In this document: positions 52,110-63,626 of the stretch, piece after piece
How the letters are laid out: every line of letters begins with the position of its first letter
Numbering within the stretch: the first letter of the stretch is position 1
Assembly (NCBI RefSeq): GCF_039534165.1
Contig: NZ_BAAAUX010000005.1
Coordinates: forward strand, 186,001 to 250,000
DNA from: Saccharopolyspora_D taberi
GTDB lineage: Bacteria; Actinomycetota; Actinomycetes; Mycobacteriales; Pseudonocardiaceae
Length of the DNA stretch: 64,000 nt
Reading direction: 5' to 3'
The notes under the pieces: model-generated
Seen by the model: only the letters and a program-made list of their open reading frames with translations
What the model was told of the DNA's origin: nothing
Database searches by the model: none
Translations under genes and position numbers: made by a program

Positions 52110-52193
52110 GTGGCTGATCTGGCCTACGCCGTGTTGCTGATCGGTGGGTTCCTCGTCCTCGCGCTGACGCTGCGCGGTTTGGAGCGTTTGTGA
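52110..52193 (+). CDS. 27-aa single-helix membrane peptide leading the kdp operon
   Basis: A GTG frame at 52110 codes for a peptide with a short N-terminus, one transmembrane helix (AYAVLLIGGFLVLALTL) and a basic end (RGLERL). Its TGA overlaps the kdpF GTG by 4 nt. Translational coupling and a membrane-peptide composition argue that it is real. It resembles kdpF in size but not in its C-terminus. It may stabilise the Kdp complex or adjust kdpF translation, which is inference. Confidence 0.65.
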   Translation: MADLAYAVLLIGGFLVLALTLRGLERL

Positions 52194-52285
52194 GCACCGT
52201 GTTGGCCAATTCCGCCGGTGGCGTCTTGGCCCTGCTGTTGATCGGTTACCTGTTCTTCGCACTCGTCCGGCCGGAGAAGTTCTGA
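52190..52285 (+). CDS. kdpF: Potassium-transporting ATPase small subunit KdpF
   Basis: The 31-aa single-helix peptide (GGVLALLLIGYLFFALVRPE then KF) has the standard KdpF ending L-x-RPEKF. It stabilises the KdpABC complex. It overlaps the preceding peptide by 4 nt and shares its last A with the kdpA ATG. Confidence 0.9.
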   Translation: MSTVLANSAGGVLALLLIGYLFFALVRPEKF

Positions 52286-53942
52286 TGAGTTCCCCCGTGG
52301 CCGGCCTGGTCCAGGTCGGCCTCCTGATCCTGGCCATCGCCGTCTTCTACCGCCCCTTCGGCGACTACATGGCCCGCGTCTACACCAGCGACAAGCACTG
52401 GCGCGTCGAGCGCGCGGTGTACAAGGTCGTGCGCATCGACGGCGACTCGTCGCAGCGCTGGACCACCTACGCCGCGGGCGTGCTCGGGTTCTCGCTGGTG
52501 TCGATCGTCCTGCTGTACCTGATGCAGCGCCTGCAACACCTGTTGCCGCTGAGCTTCGGCCGCGGTCCGGTCGAACCGGGCACGGCGTTCAACACCGCCG
52601 TCAGCTTCGTCACCAACACCAACTGGCAGTCCTACGTGCCGGAGCAGGTGCTCGGCCACACCGTCCAGATGGCCGGGCTGACCGTGCAGAACTTCGTCTC
52701 CGCGGCGGTCGGGATGGCGGTGGCGATCGCGCTGGTGCGCGGTTTCGCCGGTACCGGCACGGACCGGATCGGCAACGTCTGGGTGGACATCACCCGCGGT
52801 GTCACCCGGATCCTGCTGCCGATCGCGGCGGTGGCCGCGGTCGTCCTGGTCGCGCTCGGCGGCGCGATGACGCTGGCCTCGGGCATCGAGGTCACCGGCC
52901 TGGACGGCCGGACCCACACCATCGCCAGCGCCCCGATCGCCAGCCAGGAGGTCATCAAGGAGCTGGGCACCAACGGCGGCGGCGTGCTCAACGCCAACTC
53001 CGCGCACCCGTTCTCCAACCCCGGCGGGTGGTCGAACCTGCTGGAGATCTTCCTGATCCTGGTGATCCCGCTGTGCCTCACGCGCACCTTCGGCACCATG
53101 GTCGGCGACCGCAGGCAGGGCAGGGTGCTGCTGTCGGTGATGGTGACCCTGATGGTCGTCATGACCAGCGTGACCTGGTGGGCCGAGACCCACCCGAACG
53201 GCCCCGCGGCGCTGGCCGCGGGCGGCGCGATGGAGGGCAAGGAAGCCCGCTTCGGCGAGTACCTGTCCGCGCTTTTCGCCGTCGTGACAACGGGAACCTC
53301 GACCGGCGCGGTCAACTCCATGCACGACAGCTTCACCGGTCTCGGCGGCGGCGTGGCGCTGCTGAACATGCTGCTCGGCGAGGTCGCGCCCGGAGGTGTC
53401 GGCGCGGGCCTGTACGGGATGCTGATGCTGGCGGTGATCGCGGTGTTCCTGGCCGGCCTGATGGTCGGCCGCACACCGGAGTACCTGGGCAAGAAGCTGG
53501 GGCGCAAGGAGATCACGGCCGCGGCGATCTCGATCCTGGCCATGCCGACCGCCGTCCTGCTGGGCGCCGGAACAGCGCTTGCGCTGCCGGGCACGGTGGA
53601 CGCCCTGAACAACAGCGGCGCGCACGGTCTGTCCGAAGTGCTCTACGCGTACGCCTCCACCGGCAACAACAACGGCAGCGCCTTCGCCGGTCTGACCGTG
53701 ACCAGCGACTTCTTCCAGGCGACGCTGGGCGTCGCGATGCTCATCGGCCGGTTCGTGCCGATCCTGGCGGTGCTGGCGCTGGCGGGCGCTCTCGCGCAGC
53801 AGCAACGGGTTCCCGCGACCGCCGGAACCCTGCCCACGACCGGTCCGCTGTTCGCCGGCCTGCTCGGCGGCACCGTCGTCCTCGTCGCAGCGCTGACGTT
53901 CCTGCCCGCTCTCGCCCTCGGCCCGATCGCGGAGGCCCTCGC

Positions 53943-53946
<4 letters not shown>
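52285..53946 (+). CDS. kdpA: Potassium-transporting ATPase K+-binding subunit KdpA
   Basis: KdpA is the channel-like subunit of the high-affinity K+ pump. The 553-aa protein has ten membrane helices and the selectivity-filter regions NTAVSFVTNTNWQSY, LGTNGGGVLNANSAHPFSNP, TTGTSTGAVNSMHDSFTGLG and STGNNNGSAFAGL. It ends in an ATGA overlap with kdpB. Confidence 0.98.
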
Positions 53947-55999
<2,053 letters not shown>

Positions 56000-56000
<1 letters not shown>

Positions 56001-56590
56001 TGCTGTTCCGCCAAACGATGGCCGGGCTGCGGTTGCTGCTGGTGCTGACCGCGCTGCTCGGCGTGGTCTACCCGCTGGCGGTGTGGGGCGTCACCAGGCT
56101 GCCGGGCCTGCACGCCAACGCCGAGGGATCTCGGATCGTGGTCGACGGCCGGGTGGTCGGATCCTCGCTGATCGGCGTCGACCCGGTGCCCGCCGACCCG
56201 GCCCGCGACCCGTACTTCCACACCCGCCCGGCGGCCTCGGCGGAGACCGCGACCGGCCCCGGCGACCCGTCGTCGACCGGCGGCTCGAACCACGCGGGCG
56301 ACAACCCCGACCTGCTGGCGGCGGTGCGGGAGCGGCGTGCCGCGATCGCCGCGCGCGAGGGTGTGGCGCCGGAGCGGGTGCCGGTGGACGCCGTCACCGC
56401 CTCGGCCAGCGGGGTCGACCCGCACATCAGCCCCGCCTACGCGGAACTCCAGGTGCCCCGTGTCGCTCGCGTCACCGGACTGCCCGAGGGCGAGGTCCGG
56501 AAGTTGGTGGCCGCGCATACTTCCGGTGGTTTGGTTGAGCAGGAAGTTGTCAACGTGACCCTGCTGAACGTGGCCGTGCACGATCGGTGA
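56000..56590 (+). CDS. kdpC: Potassium-transporting ATPase subunit KdpC
   Basis: The 196-aa subunit has one N-terminal helix (LLLVLTALLGVVYPLAVWGV) and the conserved periplasmic domain (GSSLIG, YFHTRPAAS, SGVDPHISPAYAELQVPRVA). It anchors KdpA and KdpB and raises ATP affinity. A hairpin follows before kdpD. Confidence 0.96.
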
Positions 56591-56595
56591 GTCGG

Positions 56596-56628
56596 GTGCC
56601 CGCGGATCTTTCGGTGGTCCGCGGGCAC
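56596..56628 (+). terminator. Hairpin between kdpC and kdpD
   Basis: GTGCCCGCGGA (56596-56606) pairs perfectly with TCCGCGGGCAC (56618-56628). With no T tract it may be a partial terminator or mRNA-stability element that sets the ratio of pump to sensor. Confidence 0.6.
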
Positions 56629-56714
56629 ACCTCCGTCGGGAAAACCGGATAGCGGGGGGTTCGAACGGCTGCTGATGCGTGTTGTTAATAACGGCTCGTA
56701 GGAGACTGGAGAGC

Positions 56715-59261
56715 GTGGCTGGTAGGAGTGGCAAACGCGGCGAGCTGAGGATCTACCTCGGCTCGGCACCCGGTGTCGGCAAGACCTACGCGATGCTCGG
56801 CGAGGCGCATCGCCGGGCCGAGCGCGGCACCGACGTCGTGGTGGGTCTGGTGGAGACGCACGCCCGCGCGAAGACCGCCGCGCTGATCGACGGGCTGGAG
56901 GTGGTGCCGCGCCGCCGCATCGAGCACCGCGGCGTCGAGGTGACCGAGATGGATCTCGACGCGCTGCTCGCGCGCAAACCGGAGGTGGCCGTGGTCGACG
57001 AGCTCGCGCACACCAACGCCCCCGGCTCGCGAAACGAGAAGCGCTGGCAGGACATCGACGAACTGCTCGACGCGGGCATCAACGTGCTGTCCACGGTCAA
57101 CGTCCAGCACCTGGAGAGCCTCAACGACGTGGTGGAGACCATCACCGGCGTCCGCCAGCAGGAGACGGTGCCGGACGAGGTCGTGCGCCGCGCGGGCCAG
57201 ATCGAGCTGGCCGACATCACCCCGGAGGCCCTGCGCCGCCGGATGGCGCACGGCAACGTCTACCCGGCCGACCGGGTGGACGCGGCCCTCGGCAACTACT
57301 TCCGCACCGGCAACCTGACCGCGCTGCGGGAGCTGGCGCTGCTCTGGCTGGCCGACCAGGTCGACGTGGCCCTGCGCCGCTACCGCGCCGAACGCAGGAT
57401 CACCGAGACCTGGGAGGCCCGCGAGCGCGTGGTCGTGGCCATCACCGGCGGCCCGGAGAGCGAGACGCTGATCCGCCGCGCCCGGCGGATCGCCTCCCGC
57501 GCGGGCGCGGAACTGCAGGTCGTGCACGTCCTGCGCGGCGACGGGCTGGCGGGGACCTCGCCGGGCAACCTGGCCAGGGCCAGGCGGCTGGCCGACGGCG
57601 TCGGCGCGAGCTTCCACACCGTCGTCGGTGACGACGTGCCGGAGGCGCTGCTGGAGTTCGCGCGCGGTGCCGACGCCACCCAGCTCGTGGTCGGCACCTC
57701 GCGGCGGTCCGGCTGGGCGCGGCTGTTCGACGAGGGCATCGGCGCGACGGTCGTGCAGAAGTCGGGCTCGATCGACGTGCACATGGTCACCCACCCCGAG
57801 GCGGGCGGGCGGCGGCTGCTCAAGAAGTTCGCCCGCAACCCGCTCTCGCCGACGCGGCAGGTGTGGGGCTGGCTGCTCGCGTTCCTGCTGCCGACCGCGG
57901 TCACGGCGGTGGCCTACCTGTCCGGTGCGGTGTCGCTGTCGACCGACGTGGTCGGCTACTTCATGGCCACGGTCCTGGTGGCGATGGTCGGCGGGAAGGC
58001 ACCGGCGATCGCCACCGCCCTGCTCTCCGGCGGGTTGCTGAACTTCTTCCTCACCCCACCGCTGTACTCGCTGACCGTCGCCGAACCGCAGAACCTGGTG
58101 ACGCTGCTGGCCATGCTGCTGGTCGGTCTGCTGGTCGCGGTGATGGTCGACCGCGCGGCGCGGCTGACCGAGCGCGCCGCGCACGCCCGCACCGAGGCCG
58201 CGCTGCTCGCCTCGTACGCCCGCACGGTGCTCACGCATCCCGATCCGCTGCCCCGGCTGCTGGAGAAGGTCGTGGAGAACTTCGGCCTGTCGTCGGCGGC
58301 GCTGCTGGAGCGCGACGACGGGCGGTGGCACGTCGCCGCCTCGACCGGTTCCGCGCCGTGCACCAGACCAGGGGAGTCCGATGTGGACATCGAGGTGAAC
58401 CAGGACGTGCATTTGGTGCTGAAGGGGCCGGGCGACCGGGCGCTGCCGGCGTCCGACCGGACCGTGCTGGAGGCCGCGGCCGGGCAGGCGCTGGTCGCGC
58501 TGCGGCAGCAGCGGATGGCCGCCGAGGCGCAGGACGCGCAGCGCCGCGCCGACGCGACCGAGCTGCGCACGGCGCTGCTGTCGGCGGTCGGGCACGACCT
58601 GCGGACGCCGCTGGCGTCGATCAAGGCGTCGGTGAGCAGCCTGCGCGCGCCGGATCTGCGGCTTTCCGAACAGGACACGTCGGAGCTGCTGACCGGGGTG
58701 GAGGAGTCCGCCGACCGGCTGGCCGCGCTGGTGGACAACCTGCTCGACTCGTCGCGGCTGGCCACCGGCGCGATCGTGCCGCAGCTGCACCCGGTCGGCT
58801 ACGACGAGGTGGTGGCCCGCGCGCTGGCCGGGCTGGACGGCAGGCAGCACGTCGAGGTCGACACCGACGAACGCCTGCCGGACGTGCTCGCCGACGCCGG
58901 ACTGCTGGAGCGGGTGGTGGCCAACGTGGTGCAGAACGCGCTGAAGTACGGGCGGCCCGGCGGCGGCCGGATCAGCGTCCGGGCCAGCGAGCACGCGTCG
59001 CGGGTCGAGCTGCGGGTGGTCGACCACGGGCCGGGGCTGCCGGACGGCGCTGCGGAGCAGGTGTTCGCGCCGTTCGAGCGGCTCGGCGACCGGGGGGACC
59101 GGGGCGATCAGGGCCCGGCCGGGGTCGGGCTGGGCCTGAGCGTCGCGGAAGGATTCATGGAAGCCATGCAGGGCACGATCCGGGCCGAGGACACCCCGGG
59201 TGGCGGTCTGACGATCGTGCTGTCGTTGCCGGTCGCGGGGGAAGAACAGGGGACACGATGA
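56715..59261 (+). CDS. kdpD: Osmosensitive K+ channel sensor histidine kinase KdpD
   Basis: The 848-aa kinase has the N-terminal KdpD domain (about 10-220) with Walker A GSAPGVGKTYAML and DELAHTNAPGSRNEKRWQDI. A universal-stress-like domain follows (about 235-355), then four membrane helices (about 385-485), a GAF-like region, HisKA with His627 in VGHDLRTPLASIKASV, and HATPase (VVQNALKYGRPGGG, VGLGLSVAEGFMEAM). It phosphorylates KdpE under low K+ or osmotic stress. The start at GTG 56715 gives the normal N-terminus. Confidence 0.96.
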   Translation: MAGRSGKRGELRIYLGSAPGVGKTYAMLGEAHRRAERGTDVVVGLVETHARAKTAALIDGLEVVPRRRIEHRGVEVTEMDLDALLARKPEVAVVDELAHTNAPGSRNEKRWQDIDELLDAGINVLSTVNVQHLESLNDVVETITGVRQQETVPDEVVRRAGQIELADITPEALRRRMAHGNVYPADRVDAALGNYFRTGNLTALRELALLWLADQVDVALRRYRAERRITETWEARERVVVAITGGPESETLIRRARRIASRAGAELQVVHVLRGDGLAGTSPGNLARARRLADGVGASFHTVVGDDVPEALLEFARGADATQLVVGTSRRSGWARLFDEGIGATVVQKSGSIDVHMVTHPEAGGRRLLKKFARNPLSPTRQVWGWLLAFLLPTAVTAVAYLSGAVSLSTDVVGYFMATVLVAMVGGKAPAIATALLSGGLLNFFLTPPLYSLTVAEPQNLVTLLAMLLVGLLVAVMVDRAARLTERAAHARTEAALLASYARTVLTHPDPLPRLLEKVVENFGLSSAALLERDDGRWHVAASTGSAPCTRPGESDVDIEVNQDVHLVLKGPGDRALPASDRTVLEAAAGQALVALRQQRMAAEAQDAQRRADATELRTALLSAVGHDLRTPLASIKASVSSLRAPDLRLSEQDTSELLTGVEESADRLAALVDNLLDSSRLATGAIVPQLHPVGYDEVVARALAGLDGRQHVEVDTDERLPDVLADAGLLERVVANVVQNALKYGRPGGGRISVRASEHASRVELRVVDHGPGLPDGAAEQVFAPFERLGDRGDRGDQGPAGVGLGLSVAEGFMEAMQGTIRAEDTPGGGLTIVLSLPVAGEEQGTR

Positions 59262-59938
59262 CGAGAGTTCTGGTGGTCGACGACGAGCCGCAGCTGCTGC
59301 GCGCGCTGCGGATCAACCTGACCGCGCGGGGCTACCAGGTGCTGACCGCCGTCGACGGCAGAGCGGCGCTGCGGGCCGCCGGGGACGGCAAACCCGACGC
59401 GGTGGTGCTCGACCTCGGGCTGCCGGACATGGACGGCGGCGAGGTGATCGCCGGGCTGCGCGGCTGGACGACGGTGCCGATCATCGTCCTGTCCGCCCGC
59501 ACCGACTCCGCGGACAAGGTGCAGGCCCTCGACGCGGGCGCCGACGACTACGTCACCAAGCCCTTCGGCATGGACGAACTGCTCGCCCGCCTGCGGGCGG
59601 CCGTCCGCCGCTCGAACACCTCCGCCCCGGAGGACCAGCCGATCGTCGAGACCGAGACCTTCAGCGTCGACCTCGCGGCGAAGAAGGTCCTGCGCGAGGG
59701 CGCGGAAGTGCACCTGACCCCCACGGAGTGGGGAATGCTGGAGGTCCTGGTCCGCAACAAGGGCCGGCTGGTGGGGCAGAAGCAGCTGCTCAAGGAGGTC
59801 TGGGGACCGACGTACGCGAACGAGACGCACTACCTGCGCGTCTACCTCGCCCAGCTCCGCCGCAAGCTCGAAGCCGACCCGAGCAGCCCCCGCCACCTGA
59901 TCACCGAGGCGGGCATGGGCTACCGCTTCGAGGTGTGA
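59258..59938 (+). CDS. kdpE: KdpE response regulator
   Basis: The 226-aa OmpR-type protein has receiver Asp52 in VVLDLGLPDMDG, the switch Lys in VTKPFGMDELL, and a winged-helix domain (LTPTEWGMLEVLVRNKGRLV, ending ITEAGMGYRFEV). It activates the kdp promoter when phosphorylated by KdpD. It overlaps kdpD by 4 nt. Confidence 0.96.
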   Translation: MTRVLVVDDEPQLLRALRINLTARGYQVLTAVDGRAALRAAGDGKPDAVVLDLGLPDMDGGEVIAGLRGWTTVPIIVLSARTDSADKVQALDAGADDYVTKPFGMDELLARLRAAVRRSNTSAPEDQPIVETETFSVDLAAKKVLREGAEVHLTPTEWGMLEVLVRNKGRLVGQKQLLKEVWGPTYANETHYLRVYLAQLRRKLEADPSSPRHLITEAGMGYRFEV

Positions 59939-60120
59939 GGAGGTGACCACCCGGATGCCGGAACCGACTGCTTTCCCCGCAGTGAGTGGACTTCCCCGCG
60001 GTTCTCAGGGATGTGCGGTCCGCGTGAAGTTTGACGAACTCGGGCCTTGGCGGGAACCGCCACTGCTAGGGTCTGCGTCGCACTTGGTGATCTGATGCCG
60101 CGAACTGGGGGTTCCCCGCG
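59939..60120 (+). promoter_or_regulatory. Candidate promoter of the type-VII-associated cluster
   Basis: No gene lies here. TAGGGT (60067-60072) is a -10-like box. GGAAC (60053-60057) with CGTC (60076-60079), 18 nt apart, also fits an ECF sigma-type promoter. I cannot choose between them. Confidence 0.35.
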
Positions 60121-60489
60121 ATGACAGCACCGCCTCCGCCGCCGGGCCCCGGCGGCGGCCCCGGCAGGACCATCACGGTCAACAGGGACAACGTCCTCGA
60201 AGTTCGCAAGGTCATCCTGCAGGCTGCGGAGGCTGCGCGCGGGAGGCTTCGATCGTTGAAATCCAACCTCATGATCACTCGCCCAGCCGACGACAAGATC
60301 AGCACCGCCGCAGCGGCGACGTGGAACGCCAACCTGCTGACGAACACGGATTCGCACTTCACTCGGTTGATGCAGTACGTGGACAAGGTCGAGGACCTCG
60401 GCAGGCAGGTCGAGGAAGCCGCCAAGCAATACGGGTACACCGAAGACGAGATCATGGCTTCGTTCCAGCAGAAGGATCCGAACCGATGA
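60121..60489 (+). CDS. Small helical protein of a type-VII-secretion-associated cluster
   Basis: The 122-aa protein has a Pro/Gly-rich start (PPPPPGPGGGPG) and then two helical segments (about 25-60 and 70-115) with a central TWN (AAATWNANLL) near the turn. This recalls, but does not match exactly, WXG100 helical hairpins. It overlaps the lipoprotein gene by 4 nt (ATGA). Its function is unknown. A role as a secreted or chaperoned partner is inferred from neighbours. Confidence 0.75.
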   Translation: MTAPPPPPGPGGGPGRTITVNRDNVLEVRKVILQAAEAARGRLRSLKSNLMITRPADDKISTAAAATWNANLLTNTDSHFTRLMQYVDKVEDLGRQVEEAAKQYGYTEDEIMASFQQKDPNR

Positions 60490-61082
60490 CCGAGGCTCGA
60501 CACTGGCTTCTCGGGCTGGCCGCGGTTGGCCTGCTCGCGACCGGGTGCACCACCAGCCCGACTCCGACGCCGGAATCGCCCGCGACTTCGGAAAAGCCGT
60601 CGCGCCCCGCAGATCTCGCGGTCGCCGGTAAGCCGGACACAGAGCTTTGCGAACTGTTGACAGCCGAACAGCAGAGCCAGCTGGGTGTCGGCCGCCCGAC
60701 GCCGGACTCCGAGGTCAACGAGACCACCGGCGTCGGCTTCCCGGGTTGCGGTTGGCTGACGCCTCCCGGTGAGGACCCGCCGTACGACATCACCGTCTAC
60801 GCCGTCCCGGAGAGCACGAAGGACTTCATGGACCGGCTGAGCCCCGCCTTCCCGGAAACCGAGGCGTCCTACACCGTCGCCGGGTTCCCCGCCAAGCAGG
60901 CGCAGCGCGGGGAAAGCCTGGAGCAGCTCGGTTGCATGGTCGGGGTCGACGTCGCCGACGGGCAGACCCTCGGGGTCTTCGTGGGGCCGGGGCTGATGCA
61001 GGTCATGAGCAACAAGGACATCTGCGACAAGGCCAAGCAGGCCGCGGAAGCGGCGGTCGCGACGCTGCGGAGCCAGGGGTAG
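60486..61082 (+). CDS. DUF3558 lipoprotein
   Basis: The 198-aa protein has a lipoprotein signal with lipobox LLATGC (Cys21), a Thr/Pro/Ser linker, then the DUF3558 domain (ELCELLTAEQQSQLGVGRPT, GCGWLTPPG). Four mature-domain cysteines (ELCE, GCGW, GCMV and DICDKA) could form disulfides. DUF3558 lipoproteins often neighbour ESX-type genes in Pseudonocardiales, and their role is unknown. Confidence 0.88.
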   Translation: MTEARHWLLGLAAVGLLATGCTTSPTPTPESPATSEKPSRPADLAVAGKPDTELCELLTAEQQSQLGVGRPTPDSEVNETTGVGFPGCGWLTPPGEDPPYDITVYAVPESTKDFMDRLSPAFPETEASYTVAGFPAKQAQRGESLEQLGCMVGVDVADGQTLGVFVGPGLMQVMSNKDICDKAKQAAEAAVATLRSQG

Positions 61083-61092
61083 GGGGAGACCG

Positions 61093-62376
61093 ATGGCGGG
61101 CATCGACCCGATCCGCGACATCCGGTTCGAGGGGATGGACATCCCCGAGCTGATGCAGTGGATCGCCCAGATCAAGGACGGGCGCGGGACGGAGTCGATG
61201 AACTCCGCGGTCCGCGGTCTCGAGGAGTGCGTGCAGGTCGTCGTCGACCTGGACAACACGCTTCGCGCCGAGCTCGGCAAGCTCCAGATCGCCTGGGAGG
61301 GCAACGCCGGGAGCATGGCCGCCGCGGCGACGCAGCAGCAGACCGCGGTGATGGCCGAGGCGCAGGACCCGCTGGCGCAGTCGGCGAACAACGTCGACGC
61401 GCAGGGCCGAGGATACGAGTCCGCCAAGCACACGCTCCCCAACACCTCCGAGCTGGTCAACACCCAGACCGAGAACCCGATCGAGGCGGGCGCCGGCGCG
61501 GTGTTCGGCTACGAGAGCGACTACGACCAGGAAGCCAAGCGGATCGACGGCCAGAAGCAGGCTTCGCAGGCCGCGCTGGGGTCCTACCGCGACACCAGCG
61601 TGGCGCAGGCCGACGCCTTCCAGCCGCTGCCGGAGATGGCGCCCGCCGCGGTGAGCGCGCAGTCGGCCGCGGTCGGCGGTTCGCCGAGCGCCGGGATGGG
61701 TGGCGGGTTCACCGCGGTTTCCGGCGGCGGTTCCGGGTTCGGTGGCTACTCCGGTGTTCTTCCCGGCGGCGGAACCACTTCCGGCGGCGGGGGGACCTCC
61801 GGCGGGGCGACTCCCGGCGCGAATCCCGGCGGCGGCACCACCGGCGGCACCGAGGGCGGTGGCCGCAGTGGCGCCGGTGCGGGCCGGGAGAGCCTCGGTC
61901 CCGGCGGCTTCGCCGACCGCACCCCGTCCGGCCCGACGGCCCGGCCCGGGATCGGCCTCGGCACCACGCTCGGCCTCACCGCAGGTGGCGCCGCGGTCGC
62001 CGGTCTGGGCGCCGCCGCTGCGGGCAAGGTACTCGGTGGCCGCGGCGGCGCGGGCGGCAGCACCCGCGGCGGCGACGTCAAGGGCGGCGCGATGCGCGGT
62101 GGCTCATCCGGCGTCGGCGGCGGCCCCGGCGACACCACCGCCGGGCGGACCGCCGGTGGTTCGGCGACCAGCAGGCCCGCGGCCGGCTCGATGATGGGCC
62201 CCGCCGCGACCCGCGGCGAGAAGAGGGACGAGGACGCCGAGCACGACAACAAGTACGCCGTCGAGGAAACCCACTTCGACGACAACCGCCTGGTCGCCCC
62301 GGCGGTGCTCGGGCAGGACGAGGAGCAGGCCGAGGAACGGGCCGAGGAGCCCGCCAAGCCCGAGAAGCAGGACTGA
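61093..62376 (+). CDS. PPE/WXG-like secreted-type protein with long Gly-rich tail
   Basis: The 427-aa protein has an N-terminal helical region (about 1-185) with IAWEGNAGSMAAAATQQQTA, a W-x-G turn typical of PPE/WXG100-type type VII substrates. A long Gly/Ser/Thr/Ala-rich disordered region (about 190-370) with an Ala/Gly hydrophobic stretch follows, and an acidic tail ends it (DEEQAEERAEEPAKPEKQD). No toxin domain is visible. An EspG-like chaperone gene starts 2 nt downstream, so it is the likely client. Confidence 0.8.
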   Translation: MAGIDPIRDIRFEGMDIPELMQWIAQIKDGRGTESMNSAVRGLEECVQVVVDLDNTLRAELGKLQIAWEGNAGSMAAAATQQQTAVMAEAQDPLAQSANNVDAQGRGYESAKHTLPNTSELVNTQTENPIEAGAGAVFGYESDYDQEAKRIDGQKQASQAALGSYRDTSVAQADAFQPLPEMAPAAVSAQSAAVGGSPSAGMGGGFTAVSGGGSGFGGYSGVLPGGGTTSGGGGTSGGATPGANPGGGTTGGTEGGGRSGAGAGRESLGPGGFADRTPSGPTARPGIGLGTTLGLTAGGAAVAGLGAAAAGKVLGGRGGAGGSTRGGDVKGGAMRGGSSGVGGGPGDTTAGRTAGGSATSRPAAGSMMGPAATRGEKRDEDAEHDNKYAVEETHFDDNRLVAPAVLGQDEEQAEERAEEPAKPEKQD

Positions 62377-62377
62377 C

Positions 62378-63178
62378 GTGCGCCCAGGAGCCGAGGGCGA
62401 CCCCGTCCTGCTGTCCGCGTTGGAATTCGATGTGGTCTGCGAGGCGGAGAAGCTCGCCGAACGGCGGCACATCGTGCTCAGCGTGCCGAGCCCGGGCACG
62501 ACCTACACCGAGCGCGCGCGGCTCGTCGCCGACGCGTGGGCGTCGCTGCGGTCCCGCGGGCTCGCCGAGGCGCACCGCGACCGGGTCGACGTCGACCTCG
62601 GTGACCTGCTGGTCCTGCTCGACCGCCCGCAGCGCAGCATCGACGTGCGGATCTGGGCCGACCGGCCGATCCGCGCGCTGGCCTCGGCGAACGGCGGCGA
62701 GGGGCTGCTGACCATCGTCGACGGTGACGTGGTCGAGCTGACGCCGGTGCGTGCGAGCTCGCTGGCCGAGGCCGCGGTCTCGGTCGCCGGGGACACCGAG
62801 CCAGGTCCGGGCCGGACGGTGAGCCTGCCCAACGACGTGCTGCACGAGGCCAGCCGGGAGGCGGGCCCGCACGACATGCAGCTGCTCGTCGACGAGCTGC
62901 GCGCGCTCGGCGTCGCCGCCGACGACGCCGCCGAGATCGCGCGGATGGCAGGCGGCATGGGCATGCGCGGCCAGTTCGGCGCCGAGAACTCGCCGCAGCG
63001 CGGCGCGAAACCCGACCGCGCCGACCGGGTCGTCGCCTTCCACGACACCCCGGGCGGCCGCTACCTCCACGTCGTCCGCGCCAGCGGCGACGGGCGGCGG
63101 TGGAGCACCCTGGCGCCTGCGGGCAACCACCGCATCGCCGAGTACGTGCGGGAACTGCTCGACGAAGTGGCCGAGTAA
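62378..63178 (+). CDS. ESX secretion-associated protein, EspG family
   Basis: EspG proteins are cytosolic chaperones that bind PE/PPE-type substrates. The 266-aa protein starts at GTG 62378 and matches the family layout: ALEFDVVCEAEKLAERRHIV at the start, DVRIWADRPIRALASANGGE, and the C-terminal GGRYLHVVRASGDGRRWSTL. It is paired with the PPE-like gene. No EccC ATPase, EccD or mycosin is in the window, so the secretion machine must be elsewhere. Confidence 0.87.
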   Translation: MRPGAEGDPVLLSALEFDVVCEAEKLAERRHIVLSVPSPGTTYTERARLVADAWASLRSRGLAEAHRDRVDVDLGDLLVLLDRPQRSIDVRIWADRPIRALASANGGEGLLTIVDGDVVELTPVRASSLAEAAVSVAGDTEPGPGRTVSLPNDVLHEASREAGPHDMQLLVDELRALGVAADDAAEIARMAGGMGMRGQFGAENSPQRGAKPDRADRVVAFHDTPGGRYLHVVRASGDGRRWSTLAPAGNHRIAEYVRELLDEVAE

Positions 63179-63183
63179 CGAAT

Positions 63184-63546
63184 TCAGGACTCCGCGGAAT
63201 TCTCCAGGCGTTCCCGGTACCACCGGCCCCACTTGTCGAGATCGCCGATCAAGGTGCTGAGGCTGTCGCCGGTTCCGGTCAGCGCGTACTGGGTCCGCGG
63301 CGGTGATTCGGCGAAAACGGTGCGTTCCACAAGACCGTCGTCCTCCAGTTCGCGCAGCTGGCGGGTGAGCATCCGCTGCGTGATTCCCGGCATCGCCCTG
63401 CGCAGCTCGCCGAACCGCCGCGGGCCGGTGAGCAGGTACTTCAGGATGAGCAGCTTCCACTTCCCGCCGAGGACGACCAGCGCGACCTCGACGTCGCAGT
63501 GGTCGGCCATCTCCTCGATGCGTTCCCGGATCCGCACTTTCCGCAC
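63184..63546 (-). CDS. HxlR-family transcriptional regulator
   Basis: The 120-aa protein (start GTG 63546) is a MarR-like winged helix of the HxlR type: CDVEVALVVLGGKWKLLIL, YLLTGPRRFGELRRAMPGIT, QRMLTRQLRELEDDGLVERT. The Cys in DHCDVEV is at the usual redox position. It is divergent from an efflux transporter, the typical regulator/target arrangement. Confidence 0.92.
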   Translation of the reverse strand: MRKVRIRERIEEMADHCDVEVALVVLGGKWKLLILKYLLTGPRRFGELRRAMPGITQRMLTRQLRELEDDGLVERTVFAESPPRTQYALTGTGDSLSTLIGDLDKWGRWYRERLENSAES

Positions 63547-63626
63547 GGTGTGACTGTACCCAGCGCAATTGTCCCGAAATGCGGGCAGGACACCGGATTC
63601 GGCGGAGCTGCATTGATATACCGAGT

